From UBA2093 sp049454855 (GTDB taxonomy: Bacteria > Actinomycetota > Acidimicrobiia > Acidimicrobiales > Ilumatobacteraceae): a DNA stretch of 21,187 nucleotides. The stretch covers positions 1-21,187 of the forward strand of contig JBMUAQ010000029.1 in NCBI GenBank assembly GCA_049454855.1, written 5' to 3'. The notes below the pieces were generated by a model. That model saw only the letters and a program-made list of their open reading frames with translations. It was not told the DNA's origin and searched no databases. Shown in pieces: positions 13,144-20,158 of the stretch; the stretch's first letter is position 1; each line of letters begins with the position of its first letter. Position numbers and translations under genes: made by a program.

Positions 13144-14466
13144 ATGGGCACCGTGCGGACCGACGGAGCGGGCACGAACCCCGACCGGCCCCCCTCTGTC
13201 GATGCGCTCGCACGCGCGCTCGCACGTTCCGTCGCGCTCCCCCATGCCGTGCTCGTTGACTGCGCCCGCACGGCCATCGCGAACGGGGGAACCGACCACA
13301 CCGCTGCGGCGGAACGCATCGCGCGTGGGTTCGCGTCCTCGCTGGTGGGTGACGTCGTGAACGCCACCGGGGTGTTGCTGCACACGAACCTCGGTCGTGC
13401 ACCGCTGCCGTGGTCGTCCTCCGGACGCGCATCGAACGTGGAGTTCGACCTGACGGATGGTTCGCGCGGATCGCGGCACGATGCGGTGTCCGCTCTCGTC
13501 CGGATGCTCACCGGCGCCGAGGCCGCAGTGGTGGTGAACAACAACGCCGCAGCGGTGATGCTGGTGCTCGGTGCGCTCGCGCGGGGCCGCGGTGTGGCCG
13601 TGTCGCGCGGCGAGAGCGTGGAGATCGGCGGCGGCTTCCGCATACCGGAGGTGATGGAGCAGTCGGGCGCGCGGCTGGTCGATGTCGGCACCACCAACCG
13701 CACCCGCGCATCGGACTATGCGGCGGCTGTTGCTTCATCAGCGCTCGATGTCGCTCTCGTGATGAGGATCCACCCGTCGAACTTCTCGGTGGAGGGATTC
13801 ACCGAGTCGGCGGACGTCTCCGAACTGCGCGGCCTCGGCGTGCCGGTGGTGTCCGACATCGGTTCGGGCCTGCTCGACAGCACGTGCCCGTGGCTGCACG
13901 GACGCACTGATGACGTGCCGGCCTTCCTCGGCCGCGAACCTGCGGCGCGCCAGACGCTCTCGGCGGGCGCCGACCTCGTGACGTTCAGCGGGGACAAACT
14001 GCTCGGTGGTCCCCAGTGCGGCATCGTCGCGGGCCGGGCCGACCTCGTCGCCGCCTGTGCCGCGCACCCGCTGATGCGGGCGTTGCGCCCCGGCTCGCAC
14101 ACCGTTGCGATGCTCCAGGCCGCGCTGATGTCGTTCGCCGCACGCACGGCGTGCGACGACATCCCGTTCTGGTCGATGCTCGCAGCCGGCGTGGATTCAC
14201 TCGGGCAACGGGCATCCGCGATTGTCGCGGCATCGGGCCGGGGGAGCGTCGTCGAATCCGTCGCGCTGGTGGGTGCGGGCTCCGCACCCGGCGCACAGCT
14301 CGCATCACGCGCCGTCGCGATGGAGGGTGACGTGTCGTCGGCACTGCGCTCGCACGGCATCCCCGTGGTGGCACGTGTCGTCGACGGGCGCACGCTTCTC
14401 GACATGCGCTCCATCGCACCGACCGATGACCGGGTGGTCATCGATGCGGTCCGTGCGCTCCCATGA
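13144..14466 (+). CDS. selA: L-seryl-tRNA(Sec) selenium transferase
   Basis: SelA is a PLP enzyme that converts Ser-tRNA(Sec) to Sec-tRNA(Sec) with selenophosphate. The 440-residue protein is a little short of the E. coli enzyme but carries its signatures: NATGVLLHTNLGRAPLP at 73-89, GGGFRIPEVMEQSGARLVDVG, HPSNFSVEGFTE, VVSDIGSGLL, and the cofactor lysine K285 in TFSGDKLLGGPQCG. The ATG at 13144 is fixed by the TAGTTT box seven bases upstream. It is divergent from selD, and its TGA overlaps the selB ATG by four bases (ATGA), so selA and selB are coupled. Confidence 0.97.
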   Translation: MGTVRTDGAGTNPDRPPSVDALARALARSVALPHAVLVDCARTAIANGGTDHTAAAERIARGFASSLVGDVVNATGVLLHTNLGRAPLPWSSSGRASNVEFDLTDGSRGSRHDAVSALVRMLTGAEAAVVVNNNAAAVMLVLGALARGRGVAVSRGESVEIGGGFRIPEVMEQSGARLVDVGTTNRTRASDYAAAVASSALDVALVMRIHPSNFSVEGFTESADVSELRGLGVPVVSDIGSGLLDSTCPWLHGRTDDVPAFLGREPAARQTLSAGADLVTFSGDKLLGGPQCGIVAGRADLVAACAAHPLMRALRPGSHTVAMLQAALMSFAARTACDDIPFWSMLAAGVDSLGQRASAIVAASGRGSVVESVALVGAGSAPGAQLASRAVAMEGDVSSALRSHGIPVVARVVDGRTLLDMRSIAPTDDRVVIDAVRALP

Positions 14467-16178
14467 CAGTCATCGCCACCGCCGGTCACGTGGACCACGG
14501 GAAGTCGGCACTCGTCCAGGCACTGTGCGGCACCGACCCCGACCGTCTGCCCGAGGAGAAGCGGCGCGGCATGACGATCGATCTCGGCTTTGCCCACCTG
14601 GTCACCGATGACGGCACCGTCCTCAGCTTCGTCGACGTGCCGGGACATTCGGACTTCGTGCACACGATGGTCGCGGGGGTCAGCGGTGTCGGCGCCGCCC
14701 TGCTCGTGGTGGACGCAGGCGAGGGATGGATGCCCCAGACGGAGGAGCACCTCGGCATCCTCGAGGTGCTGGGCGTCACCACGGGCGTCGTGGCACTGTC
14801 GAGGTGCGACAGGGTCGACGCATCGGTTGTCGATGAACGCGCCCGTCAGGTGTCGGCGCGGCTCTCCTCGTCGCCGGTCAGGTGGCTGCCGGCGGTTCGC
14901 ACGTCCGCGCACACCGGTGAGGGAATCCACGCGCTTGCCGGGGCGCTCACGTCACTGGCACACACCTCATCGCCGCGCCGCGACCCGCTCGGTCGACCCC
15001 GGCTCTTCTGCGACCGGGTGTTCACCGTGGCAGGGGCTGGCACCGTGGTCACGGGCACCCTCGAGGGTGCCGAGGTGCGGAGGGGCGAGGTGCTCACCGT
15101 CCACCGCACCGGGGAGGAGGTGCGCGTGCGCGACGTGCAGACCCACGGTGCGGGAGTCGATGCCGGCGTACCCGGCACACGGTGCGCACTCAACCTGGGC
15201 GGTCGCGGCGCGGGGACGGTCCGCCGCGGCGACGTGCTCGTGCACGGGGGGCAGTGGTGGTCGACGACCGTCTTCGACGGAGAGATCCGGGTTCTCGACT
15301 CGGCACGGACTCTCTCACGGCGCAGCGGGTACGCACTCCACATCGGCACCGGTGAGCAGAGTGCATCGGTGCGTCTGCTCGGCCCGGGTACGGACGCGGG
15401 GATCCCTGCCGGCGGCGCAGGCAGGATCCGCATCCGCTTCACCGTGCCGCTGCCGTTGTCGCCCGGTGACAGGTTCCTGCTGCGCGACCCGGGGTCGGGA
15501 ACCACGGTCGGCGGCGGCACGGTGCTCGATGTCGACCCACAGGAGCGCATCTCGCGCGCCGCACCCGACGGGACCGTGGAGTCACAGTTGGCCCGGCGCG
15601 GGTGGATCGAGATCGATCTGGCACGGCGCCTGACCGGACGTGCCCTCGCCCCGGTGGTGGGCGAGGCGTTCGCCGTGCCCCCCGTGGTGGACCGGACCCT
15701 CGGGACACTGCGCGAGCGTATGGCGGCAGGGTCCCTCGACGCTGCCGGGCTCGCACCGCACGAACGACTCCTCGCGGTGGAACGACTCGGGGCGGCCGAG
15801 CACCACGGAACGGTGTCCGCCGCATCCGCCACCGATGACATGGAGAACCACCCTGTGGCACTCGCGGTGCGGGAAGCGGGGCTCACGCCCGCACCGCGCG
15901 GCGAACGCGACGTGATGCGCAGACTTGTGCAGCGCGGGATCCTGTTCGAGCACGACGGCACGGCGTTCCACCGCGACGTGATCGACGGTCTCGCCGGCGT
16001 TCTTGCCTCGCTGTGGCACGCGAATCCCGCGGGCTTCACCGTGTCGCAGCTCCGTGCGGACCTCGGCATCACGCGCAAGCATGCGGTGCCGCTTGCGGCG
16101 TGTCTTGACCGGCGCGGATGGACCAGGAGAACCGGTGACCTGCGGCTGCCCGGCCCGAGGGCACGCACGCAGGGGTGA
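14463..16178 (+). CDS. selB: selenocysteine-specific translation elongation factor
   Basis: SelB is the EF-Tu-like GTPase that carries Sec-tRNA(Sec) to UGA codons marked by a SECIS hairpin. The 571-residue protein has the GTP loop GHVDHGKS at 8-15, the switch region RGMTIDLGFA, DVPGHSDF at 58-65, two beta-barrel domains, and C-terminal winged helices ending in LGITRKHAVPLAACLDRRGW. The guanine-recognition motif, usually NKxD or TKxD, reads S113-R-C-D116, which is unusual. The gene overlaps selA by four bases. Its stop codon at 16176-16178 directly abuts the 3' CCA of the tRNA-Sec gene on the other strand. Confidence 0.97.
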   Translation: MTVIATAGHVDHGKSALVQALCGTDPDRLPEEKRRGMTIDLGFAHLVTDDGTVLSFVDVPGHSDFVHTMVAGVSGVGAALLVVDAGEGWMPQTEEHLGILEVLGVTTGVVALSRCDRVDASVVDERARQVSARLSSSPVRWLPAVRTSAHTGEGIHALAGALTSLAHTSSPRRDPLGRPRLFCDRVFTVAGAGTVVTGTLEGAEVRRGEVLTVHRTGEEVRVRDVQTHGAGVDAGVPGTRCALNLGGRGAGTVRRGDVLVHGGQWWSTTVFDGEIRVLDSARTLSRRSGYALHIGTGEQSASVRLLGPGTDAGIPAGGAGRIRIRFTVPLPLSPGDRFLLRDPGSGTTVGGGTVLDVDPQERISRAAPDGTVESQLARRGWIEIDLARRLTGRALAPVVGEAFAVPPVVDRTLGTLRERMAAGSLDAAGLAPHERLLAVERLGAAEHHGTVSAASATDDMENHPVALAVREAGLTPAPRGERDVMRRLVQRGILFEHDGTAFHRDVIDGLAGVLASLWHANPAGFTVSQLRADLGITRKHAVPLAACLDRRGWTRRTGDLRLPGPRARTQG

Positions 16179-16274
16179 TGGCGGAGACGGACGGGAATCG
16201 AACCCGCCGGACGGGGTTCGCCCGTCCCGACTGTGTTGAAGACAGCGGAGCCCACCAGGTGCCCGTACGCCTCC
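16179..16274 (-). tRNA. selC: tRNA-Sec (anticodon UCA)
   Basis: The 96-base minus-strand gene begins GGAGGCGTA and ends TCTCCGCCA, so G73 and CCA are encoded. The anticodon TCA (16237-16239) lies in loop CTTCAAC with a five-base-pair stem. The long variable arm has a perfect 7-bp stem (GGACGGG with CCCGTCC) around CGAAC. The T loop is TTCGATT. The acceptor and T stems total 13 pairs, as in bacterial tRNA-Sec, but the eighth acceptor pair would be T-C; seven plus six pairs is an alternative. Length, variable arm and selB neighbour make the identity firm. TAGCCT seven bases upstream would start transcription at the first tRNA base. Confidence 0.96.
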
Positions 16275-16281
16275 GCACCGC

Positions 16282-16287
16282 AGGCTA
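16282..16287 (-). promoter_or_regulatory. putative -10 box for tRNA-Sec
   Basis: The minus strand reads TAGCCT followed by seven bases and the first tRNA base at 16274, so the transcript would have almost no 5' leader. Confidence 0.45.
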
Positions 16288-16303
16288 GTGGCAGGTTCGG
16301 TAC

Positions 16304-16309
16304 TACCGT
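16304..16309 (+). promoter_or_regulatory. putative leaderless -10 box for the thioredoxin-like gene
   Basis: TACCGT lies exactly six bases before ATG 16316, the same hexamer and spacing as selD. It is divergent from the tRNA-Sec box within a 41-base gap. Confidence 0.55.
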
Positions 16310-16315
16310 TCGGGC

Positions 16316-17770
16316 ATGACGTCCGCCGCACGCACCGCAGCACCCCTTCCCGACGGGCTCGTGCTGGTGCTGAAGAAGGAGTGCGCCACGTGCAGGTTGG
16401 TGGAACCGCTCGTCGAGCGCATCGCGGCCGGCAGCACTGCGCTCACCGTGTGGGTGCAGGACGACCCGTCGTTCGTCGGTGGTGTCAATGCCCTGCACGA
16501 TGCCGACCTCTCGGTGTCCTGGCACAACGACATCGAGACCGTTCCCACCCTCATGGTGGTGCGCGAAGGCCGGGAGACCGAGCGCACCATCGGCTGGTCA
16601 CGGCCGGACTGGCGCCGCATCACCGGCATCGTCGACCTCGGTGACGACCTGCCGGAGACCCGCCCCGGGTGCGGCTCGATGAGCGTCGACCCCGACCTCG
16701 TCGACACACTGCGGGCACGGTTCTCGGGCGACGCACTGGCAGCGCGGCATGTCGAGTTCTCGGCCGCGGAGGACGAGTTCGAGGCGATGTTCGCCCGCGG
16801 ATGGACCGACGGTCTGCCGGTGGTGCCGCCCACCCGTGAGCGGGTGCTGCGGATGCTCTCCGGCACCACGCGTTCACCCGACGAAATCGTGGCGCTGTGC
16901 CCACCCGACCTCGTCGAGCTCACGGTGGAGAAGGTCGCCATCAACGCGGTGATGGCCGGTTGCCTGCCCGAGTACCTCCCCTGGGTGATCGCCGCACTCG
17001 AGGCGGTGTGCAACGACACGTTCAACATGCACGGCGTGCTCGCCACCACCATGCCCGTGGGCCCGGTGATCGTGTGCAACGGTCCCGGCACGCGCGCAAT
17101 CGGCATGAACAGCGGCATCAACGTGCTGGGACAGGGCAACCGGGCGAACAGCACCATCGGTCGCGCGGTGCAGCTCACCGTGCGGAACGTGGGGGGCGGC
17201 CGGCCCGGCGAGGTCGACCGTGCCACGCACGGCAACCCGGGCAAGGTGTCGTTCTGTTTCGCCGAGGACGAGGATGGGTCGCCGTTCACGCCGCTCGCGC
17301 AGTGGCGCGGCCTTCCCGCCGGCACCGACGCCGTCACTGTGTTCGCCGGCGAGGGTCCGCGCGGCATGGTCGACCAGCTCGCACGCACCCCGGAGGAACT
17401 GTGCCGCTCCCTCGCGGCCTCCCTCATCCCGCTGCAGCACCCCAAGCTGGTGATCGGGTTCGATGCGATCCTCATCATCAGCCCCGACCACGGCCGCATC
17501 TTCCGTGACGCCGGGTGGAGCCGCGACCGAGTCCTCGAGGAGATCACCGGGCTCACCACCCGTCACGGTTCGGAACTGCGCCGGGGTGCCGGTGGCATGG
17601 CCGAGGGAGTGCCGGCCCATCTCGGCGACGCGATGCTGCCGAAGTTCCGCCCCGGGGGTCTGCTCATCACCTATGCCGGTGGCGGCGCGGGACTCTTCTC
17701 GAGCATGGTGGCCGGCTGGGCGAACGGTGCCGTGGGCAGCGAGCCCGTCACCCGGGCCGTGGGGTCGTGA
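16316..17770 (+). CDS. thioredoxin-like domain fused to a large unrecognised domain, UGSC partner
   Basis: The 484-residue protein begins with a thioredoxin-like domain of about 110 residues: a hydrophobic strand LVLVLKK, the redox motif C23-A-T-C26, and the cis-proline region ETVPTLMVV with P77. A linker with PGCGSM (C119) leads to a region of about 350 residues that I do not recognise. It opens with GWTDGLPVVPPTRERV and includes NMHGVLATTMPVGPVIVCNG, NSGINVLGQGNRANSTIGRA, ITYAGGGAGLFSSM and six further cysteines. No signal peptide or membrane helix is seen. The gene ends four bases before the UGSC selenoprotein ATG, so the two should share a transcript and probably act together. A role in delivering or accepting electrons for the selenoprotein is inference. 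Confidence 0.75.
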   Translation: MTSAARTAAPLPDGLVLVLKKECATCRLVEPLVERIAAGSTALTVWVQDDPSFVGGVNALHDADLSVSWHNDIETVPTLMVVREGRETERTIGWSRPDWRRITGIVDLGDDLPETRPGCGSMSVDPDLVDTLRARFSGDALAARHVEFSAAEDEFEAMFARGWTDGLPVVPPTRERVLRMLSGTTRSPDEIVALCPPDLVELTVEKVAINAVMAGCLPEYLPWVIAALEAVCNDTFNMHGVLATTMPVGPVIVCNGPGTRAIGMNSGINVLGQGNRANSTIGRAVQLTVRNVGGGRPGEVDRATHGNPGKVSFCFAEDEDGSPFTPLAQWRGLPAGTDAVTVFAGEGPRGMVDQLARTPEELCRSLAASLIPLQHPKLVIGFDAILIISPDHGRIFRDAGWSRDRVLEEITGLTTRHGSELRRGAGGMAEGVPAHLGDAMLPKFRPGGLLITYAGGGAGLFSSMVAGWANGAVGSEPVTRAVGS

Positions 17771-17774
17771 CAAT

Positions 17775-18317
17775 ATGGGAACCGTGCCACCTGCGAACCC
17801 GAACACCGTGGTGCTCGACCCCACCAACGAGTCGCGTCCCGTGGTGCGACAGTTGCTGGAGCGCCCCGAGTCGCTCGAGGGACTCACGGTCGGCCTGCTC
17901 GACATCTCGAAACCGCGCGGCAACGTGTTCCTCGACACCATCGAGGACCGACTCGTGTCCATGGGCGCACGCGTACTGCGCTACAGCAAGCCCACGTTCA
18001 CCAAGCCCGCGCCGGTGGACCTGCGCCACGAGATCGCCACACAGTGCAACGTGGTGATCGAGGCGCTCGCCGATTGAGGCAGCTGCACGACGTGCAGTGT
18101 GCACGACATCGCAGATCTCGAGACACGTGGCGTGCCGGGGGTGTTCGTCGCCTCGGATGAGTTCGTGACGGCGGCCGACGCGCAGTCAGTCGCGCTCGGC
18201 ATTCCTGATGTGAGACGGGTCTTCGTTGCCCACCCCATCCAGGACCGCACCGACGACGAGATGATCGCGCTCGCGAACCGGTATTTCGACGAGATCATCG
18301 CCGGCATCACGCGCTGA
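17775..18317 (+). CDS. UGSC-family selenoprotein (in-frame UGA read as selenocysteine at codon 101)
   Basis: The frame from ATG 17775 meets TGA at 18075-18077 and continues in the same frame to TGA at 18315-18317, giving 180 residues with Sec101. Around the recoded codon the protein reads ALAD-U-GSCTTCSVHD, the hallmark of the UGSC family, with C104 and C107 close by. Both halves look protein-like: NTVVLDPTNESRPVVRQLLE before, and VPGVFVASDEFVTAADAQ and RRVFVAHPIQDRTDDEMIAL after. A hairpin directly downstream may be the SECIS. All required sel genes and tRNA-Sec are within 6 kb. The biochemical activity of the family is unknown; a U-x-x-C centre suggests thiol/selenol redox chemistry. Normal annotation would split it into two genes ending at 18077 and starting near 18099. 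Confidence 0.93.
18083..18107 (+). promoter_or_regulatory. candidate bacterial SECIS hairpin
   Basis: Two mutually exclusive stems lie just after the UGA. CTGCAC-GAC-GTGCAG (18083-18097) has its loop 11 bases past the UGA. CGTGCA-GTG-TGCACG (18091-18105) has its GUG loop about 19 bases past it. The second better fits known bacterial SECIS spacing and a G at the start of the loop. Which stem SelB binds cannot be told from sequence. Confidence 0.6.
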
Positions 18318-18350
18318 GTGCGACCGGCCAGGTGGACCGGGCGGGTCAAC

Positions 18351-18356
18351 TAACCT
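18351..18356 (+). promoter_or_regulatory. putative leaderless -10 box for the phosphatase gene
   Basis: TAACCT lies eight bases before GTG 18365. An in-frame ATG at 18332 lies upstream of this box and is therefore not preferred. Confidence 0.45.
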
Positions 18357-18364
18357 CGAAAGCC

Positions 18365-18973
18365 GTGTCCTCCCCCGGTCGTCTCCTCGTTCTGCGCCAC
18401 GGCCAGAGCGAGTGGAATGCAGCCAGGAGATGGCAGGGCCAGGCCGACATCGATCTCACCGAGACGGGCCGGGCCCAGGCCCGAACCGCAGCGGAGCGGC
18501 TGGCGAACGGGTTCGCGGCCGGGTTCAGCGCGGTGATCAGCAGCGACCTGACGCGGGCACGGGACACCGCGACGATTATCGCCTCGGTCACCGGGCTCGA
18601 GCTGCTCGCCGCCGACCCGAGACTGCGCGAGACCCACGTGGGTGAATGGCAGGGGCTCACGCACGACGAGATCGAACGTGACTGGCCGGGGTACCTCGAC
18701 ACGCACAGGCGGCCGCCGGGGTTCGAGAGCGAGGACTCCATTCTGGAACGTGTGACGGCCTCGTTCGCCGACCTGTCCGCCCGCTTCGCTGACGGGAACA
18801 TCCTGGTCGTGTCTCATGCCGGCATCGTGCGCGTGTTGCGGCGCCGGCTCGGCGCACCAGACGAGCGCATCGCCAACCTGGGTGGCTCGTGGTTCACGGT
18901 GTGGCCGGACCGCATCCAGCCGGGAGACCTGGTCGACATGACCGAGCACGACGAGGTCGGCGAGGAACTCTGA
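18365..18973 (+). CDS. histidine phosphatase family protein
   Basis: These enzymes transfer or remove phosphate through a phosphohistidine. The 202-residue protein has the catalytic motif LRHGQSEWN with H12, SDLTRARDTA (second arginine), LRETHVGEWQGLTHDE with the acid/base Glu region, and VSHAGIVRVL with the second histidine. It resembles phosphoglycerate mutase-like phosphatases of the PhoE or CobC type; the substrate is open. The start GTG 18365 is chosen from the TAACCT box and gives a short MSSPGRLLVLRHG N-terminus; ATG 18332 would add 11 residues. A transporter gene follows on the same strand. Confidence 0.88.
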   Translation: MSSPGRLLVLRHGQSEWNAARRWQGQADIDLTETGRAQARTAAERLANGFAAGFSAVISSDLTRARDTATIIASVTGLELLAADPRLRETHVGEWQGLTHDEIERDWPGYLDTHRRPPGFESEDSILERVTASFADLSARFADGNILVVSHAGIVRVLRRRLGAPDERIANLGGSWFTVWPDRIQPGDLVDMTEHDEVGEEL

Positions 18974-19011
18974 GGGTCTTCTCCCGCTTCCTGTCGAGGG
19001 ACCACGACCCG

Positions 19012-20154
19012 GTGGTGCTCGGGAACATCGACCGCCTCACATGGGCAAGGCTGGTGTCGAACGCGAGCTACAGGTTCGCACCGCCGTTCGTGGCAGTCAT
19101 CGCCCGGGGTCTCGACGTGTCGGTGGCCGAGCTGGGTGTGGCCCTCATGTTCGCCGAGTTCGCGGGGCTGCTCTCGCCGGTCATCGGCCGTCGCATCGAC
19201 CGCCTCAACAGGCGCTCCGCGATGGCGTTCGGCATGTCGGGCGTGGCACTCGCGTCTGCGGGTGCCGCGCTGTCGACGGGGACCGTCACGCTCGCCGCGG
19301 CACTGTTCGTGCTGAGTGCCTCGAAAGTGGTGTTCGACACATCGCTCATTGTCTGGGTGAACGACCATGTGCCCTACGAACGGCGCGGTGAGGTGGTCGG
19401 CGTCATCGAGACCAGTTGGGCTCTCGGCCTCTTCATAGGTGTGTCGGCGATGGGCATCGCCACCGCACTCGCCGGGTGGCGGTGGGGCTTCGTGCTCGGG
19501 GGAGTCGCGATGGTGGTCAGTGCCGCGCGGTTGCTGCGTGGGCTCCCGCGCGGGAGCGCACATCCCCCCGCGCGCATCGACGCGGTTGCCCGCATCCCCG
19601 CCGCGGGTTGGCTGGTGATCGCCTCGTTCTTTGCTCTCCTCGGTGCTGCGCAGGCCGTCGGCATCGTGTTCGGGCCCTGGTTCGAGGACGAGTTCGGGTT
19701 CGGCAGCGCAGCCATCGTCGCGGTGGTGATCGCGATGGGCCTGGTGGAACTCGTCGCGAGTGTCGGCGCGAGCCGCGTGATGGACCGGTGGGGCAAGGAG
19801 GCGAGCGTGCTCCGTGGCGCGGCACTGATGGTCGCCACGTGTCTCGGCATGGTCGCCGCGCGCGACATTTCCTGGCTCGCGGTGCCGCTGGTGGTGCTGT
19901 TCTTCCTCGGGTTCGAGTTCGGCATCGTGTGCCTCCTGCCCGTTGCCGCGAACATCGTCCCCACCGCAGGTGGTGTGGGTCTCGGCACGGCGGTCGGTGC
20001 GGGCACCTGCGGGCGGGCGGTGCTGAGCAGCGTCGCCACGGGTCTGTACGACTCATCCGGGGCTGCGGCTCCCGCGGTGGTGGCCGCCTCGCTCTCCCTC
20101 GCTGCGCTGTTGCTGGTGGCTCGCTACCGGCGGGCCGGCGCAGGCACGCAGTGA
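19012..20154 (+). CDS. major facilitator superfamily transporter
   Basis: The protein of about 380 residues has 11-12 hydrophobic segments. The first is in LTWARLVSNASYRFAPPFVA, the MFS loop-2 motif appears as GRRIDRLNRRSA after the second, and a related GASRVMDRWGKEAS occurs in the second half, showing the two-fold repeat. The substrate is not evident. The start is uncertain. The frame is open from GTG 18889, which would overlap the phosphatase gene by 85 bases; GTG 19012 lies 38 bases after its stop and is used here, although the residues just before it (VFSRFLSRDHDP) look protein-like, so the true start could be upstream. It converges with nadE with a four-base gap. Confidence 0.82.
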   Translation: MVLGNIDRLTWARLVSNASYRFAPPFVAVIARGLDVSVAELGVALMFAEFAGLLSPVIGRRIDRLNRRSAMAFGMSGVALASAGAALSTGTVTLAAALFVLSASKVVFDTSLIVWVNDHVPYERRGEVVGVIETSWALGLFIGVSAMGIATALAGWRWGFVLGGVAMVVSAARLLRGLPRGSAHPPARIDAVARIPAAGWLVIASFFALLGAAQAVGIVFGPWFEDEFGFGSAAIVAVVIAMGLVELVASVGASRVMDRWGKEASVLRGAALMVATCLGMVAARDISWLAVPLVVLFFLGFEFGIVCLLPVAANIVPTAGGVGLGTAVGAGTCGRAVLSSVATGLYDSSGAAAPAVVAASLSLAALLLVARYRRAGAGTQ

Positions 20155-20158
20155 CCTG

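Noticed and set aside
17768..17770. TGA at the end of the thioredoxin-like gene as a second selenocysteine codon
   Set aside because: The frame beyond is Arg-rich and out of phase with the UGSC gene that starts at 17775, so it is a true stop.
18075..18077. The in-frame TGA as a nonsense mutation making a pseudogene
   Set aside because: The codon sits exactly at the U of the UGSC motif, both halves are well preserved, and the full decoding machinery is adjacent.
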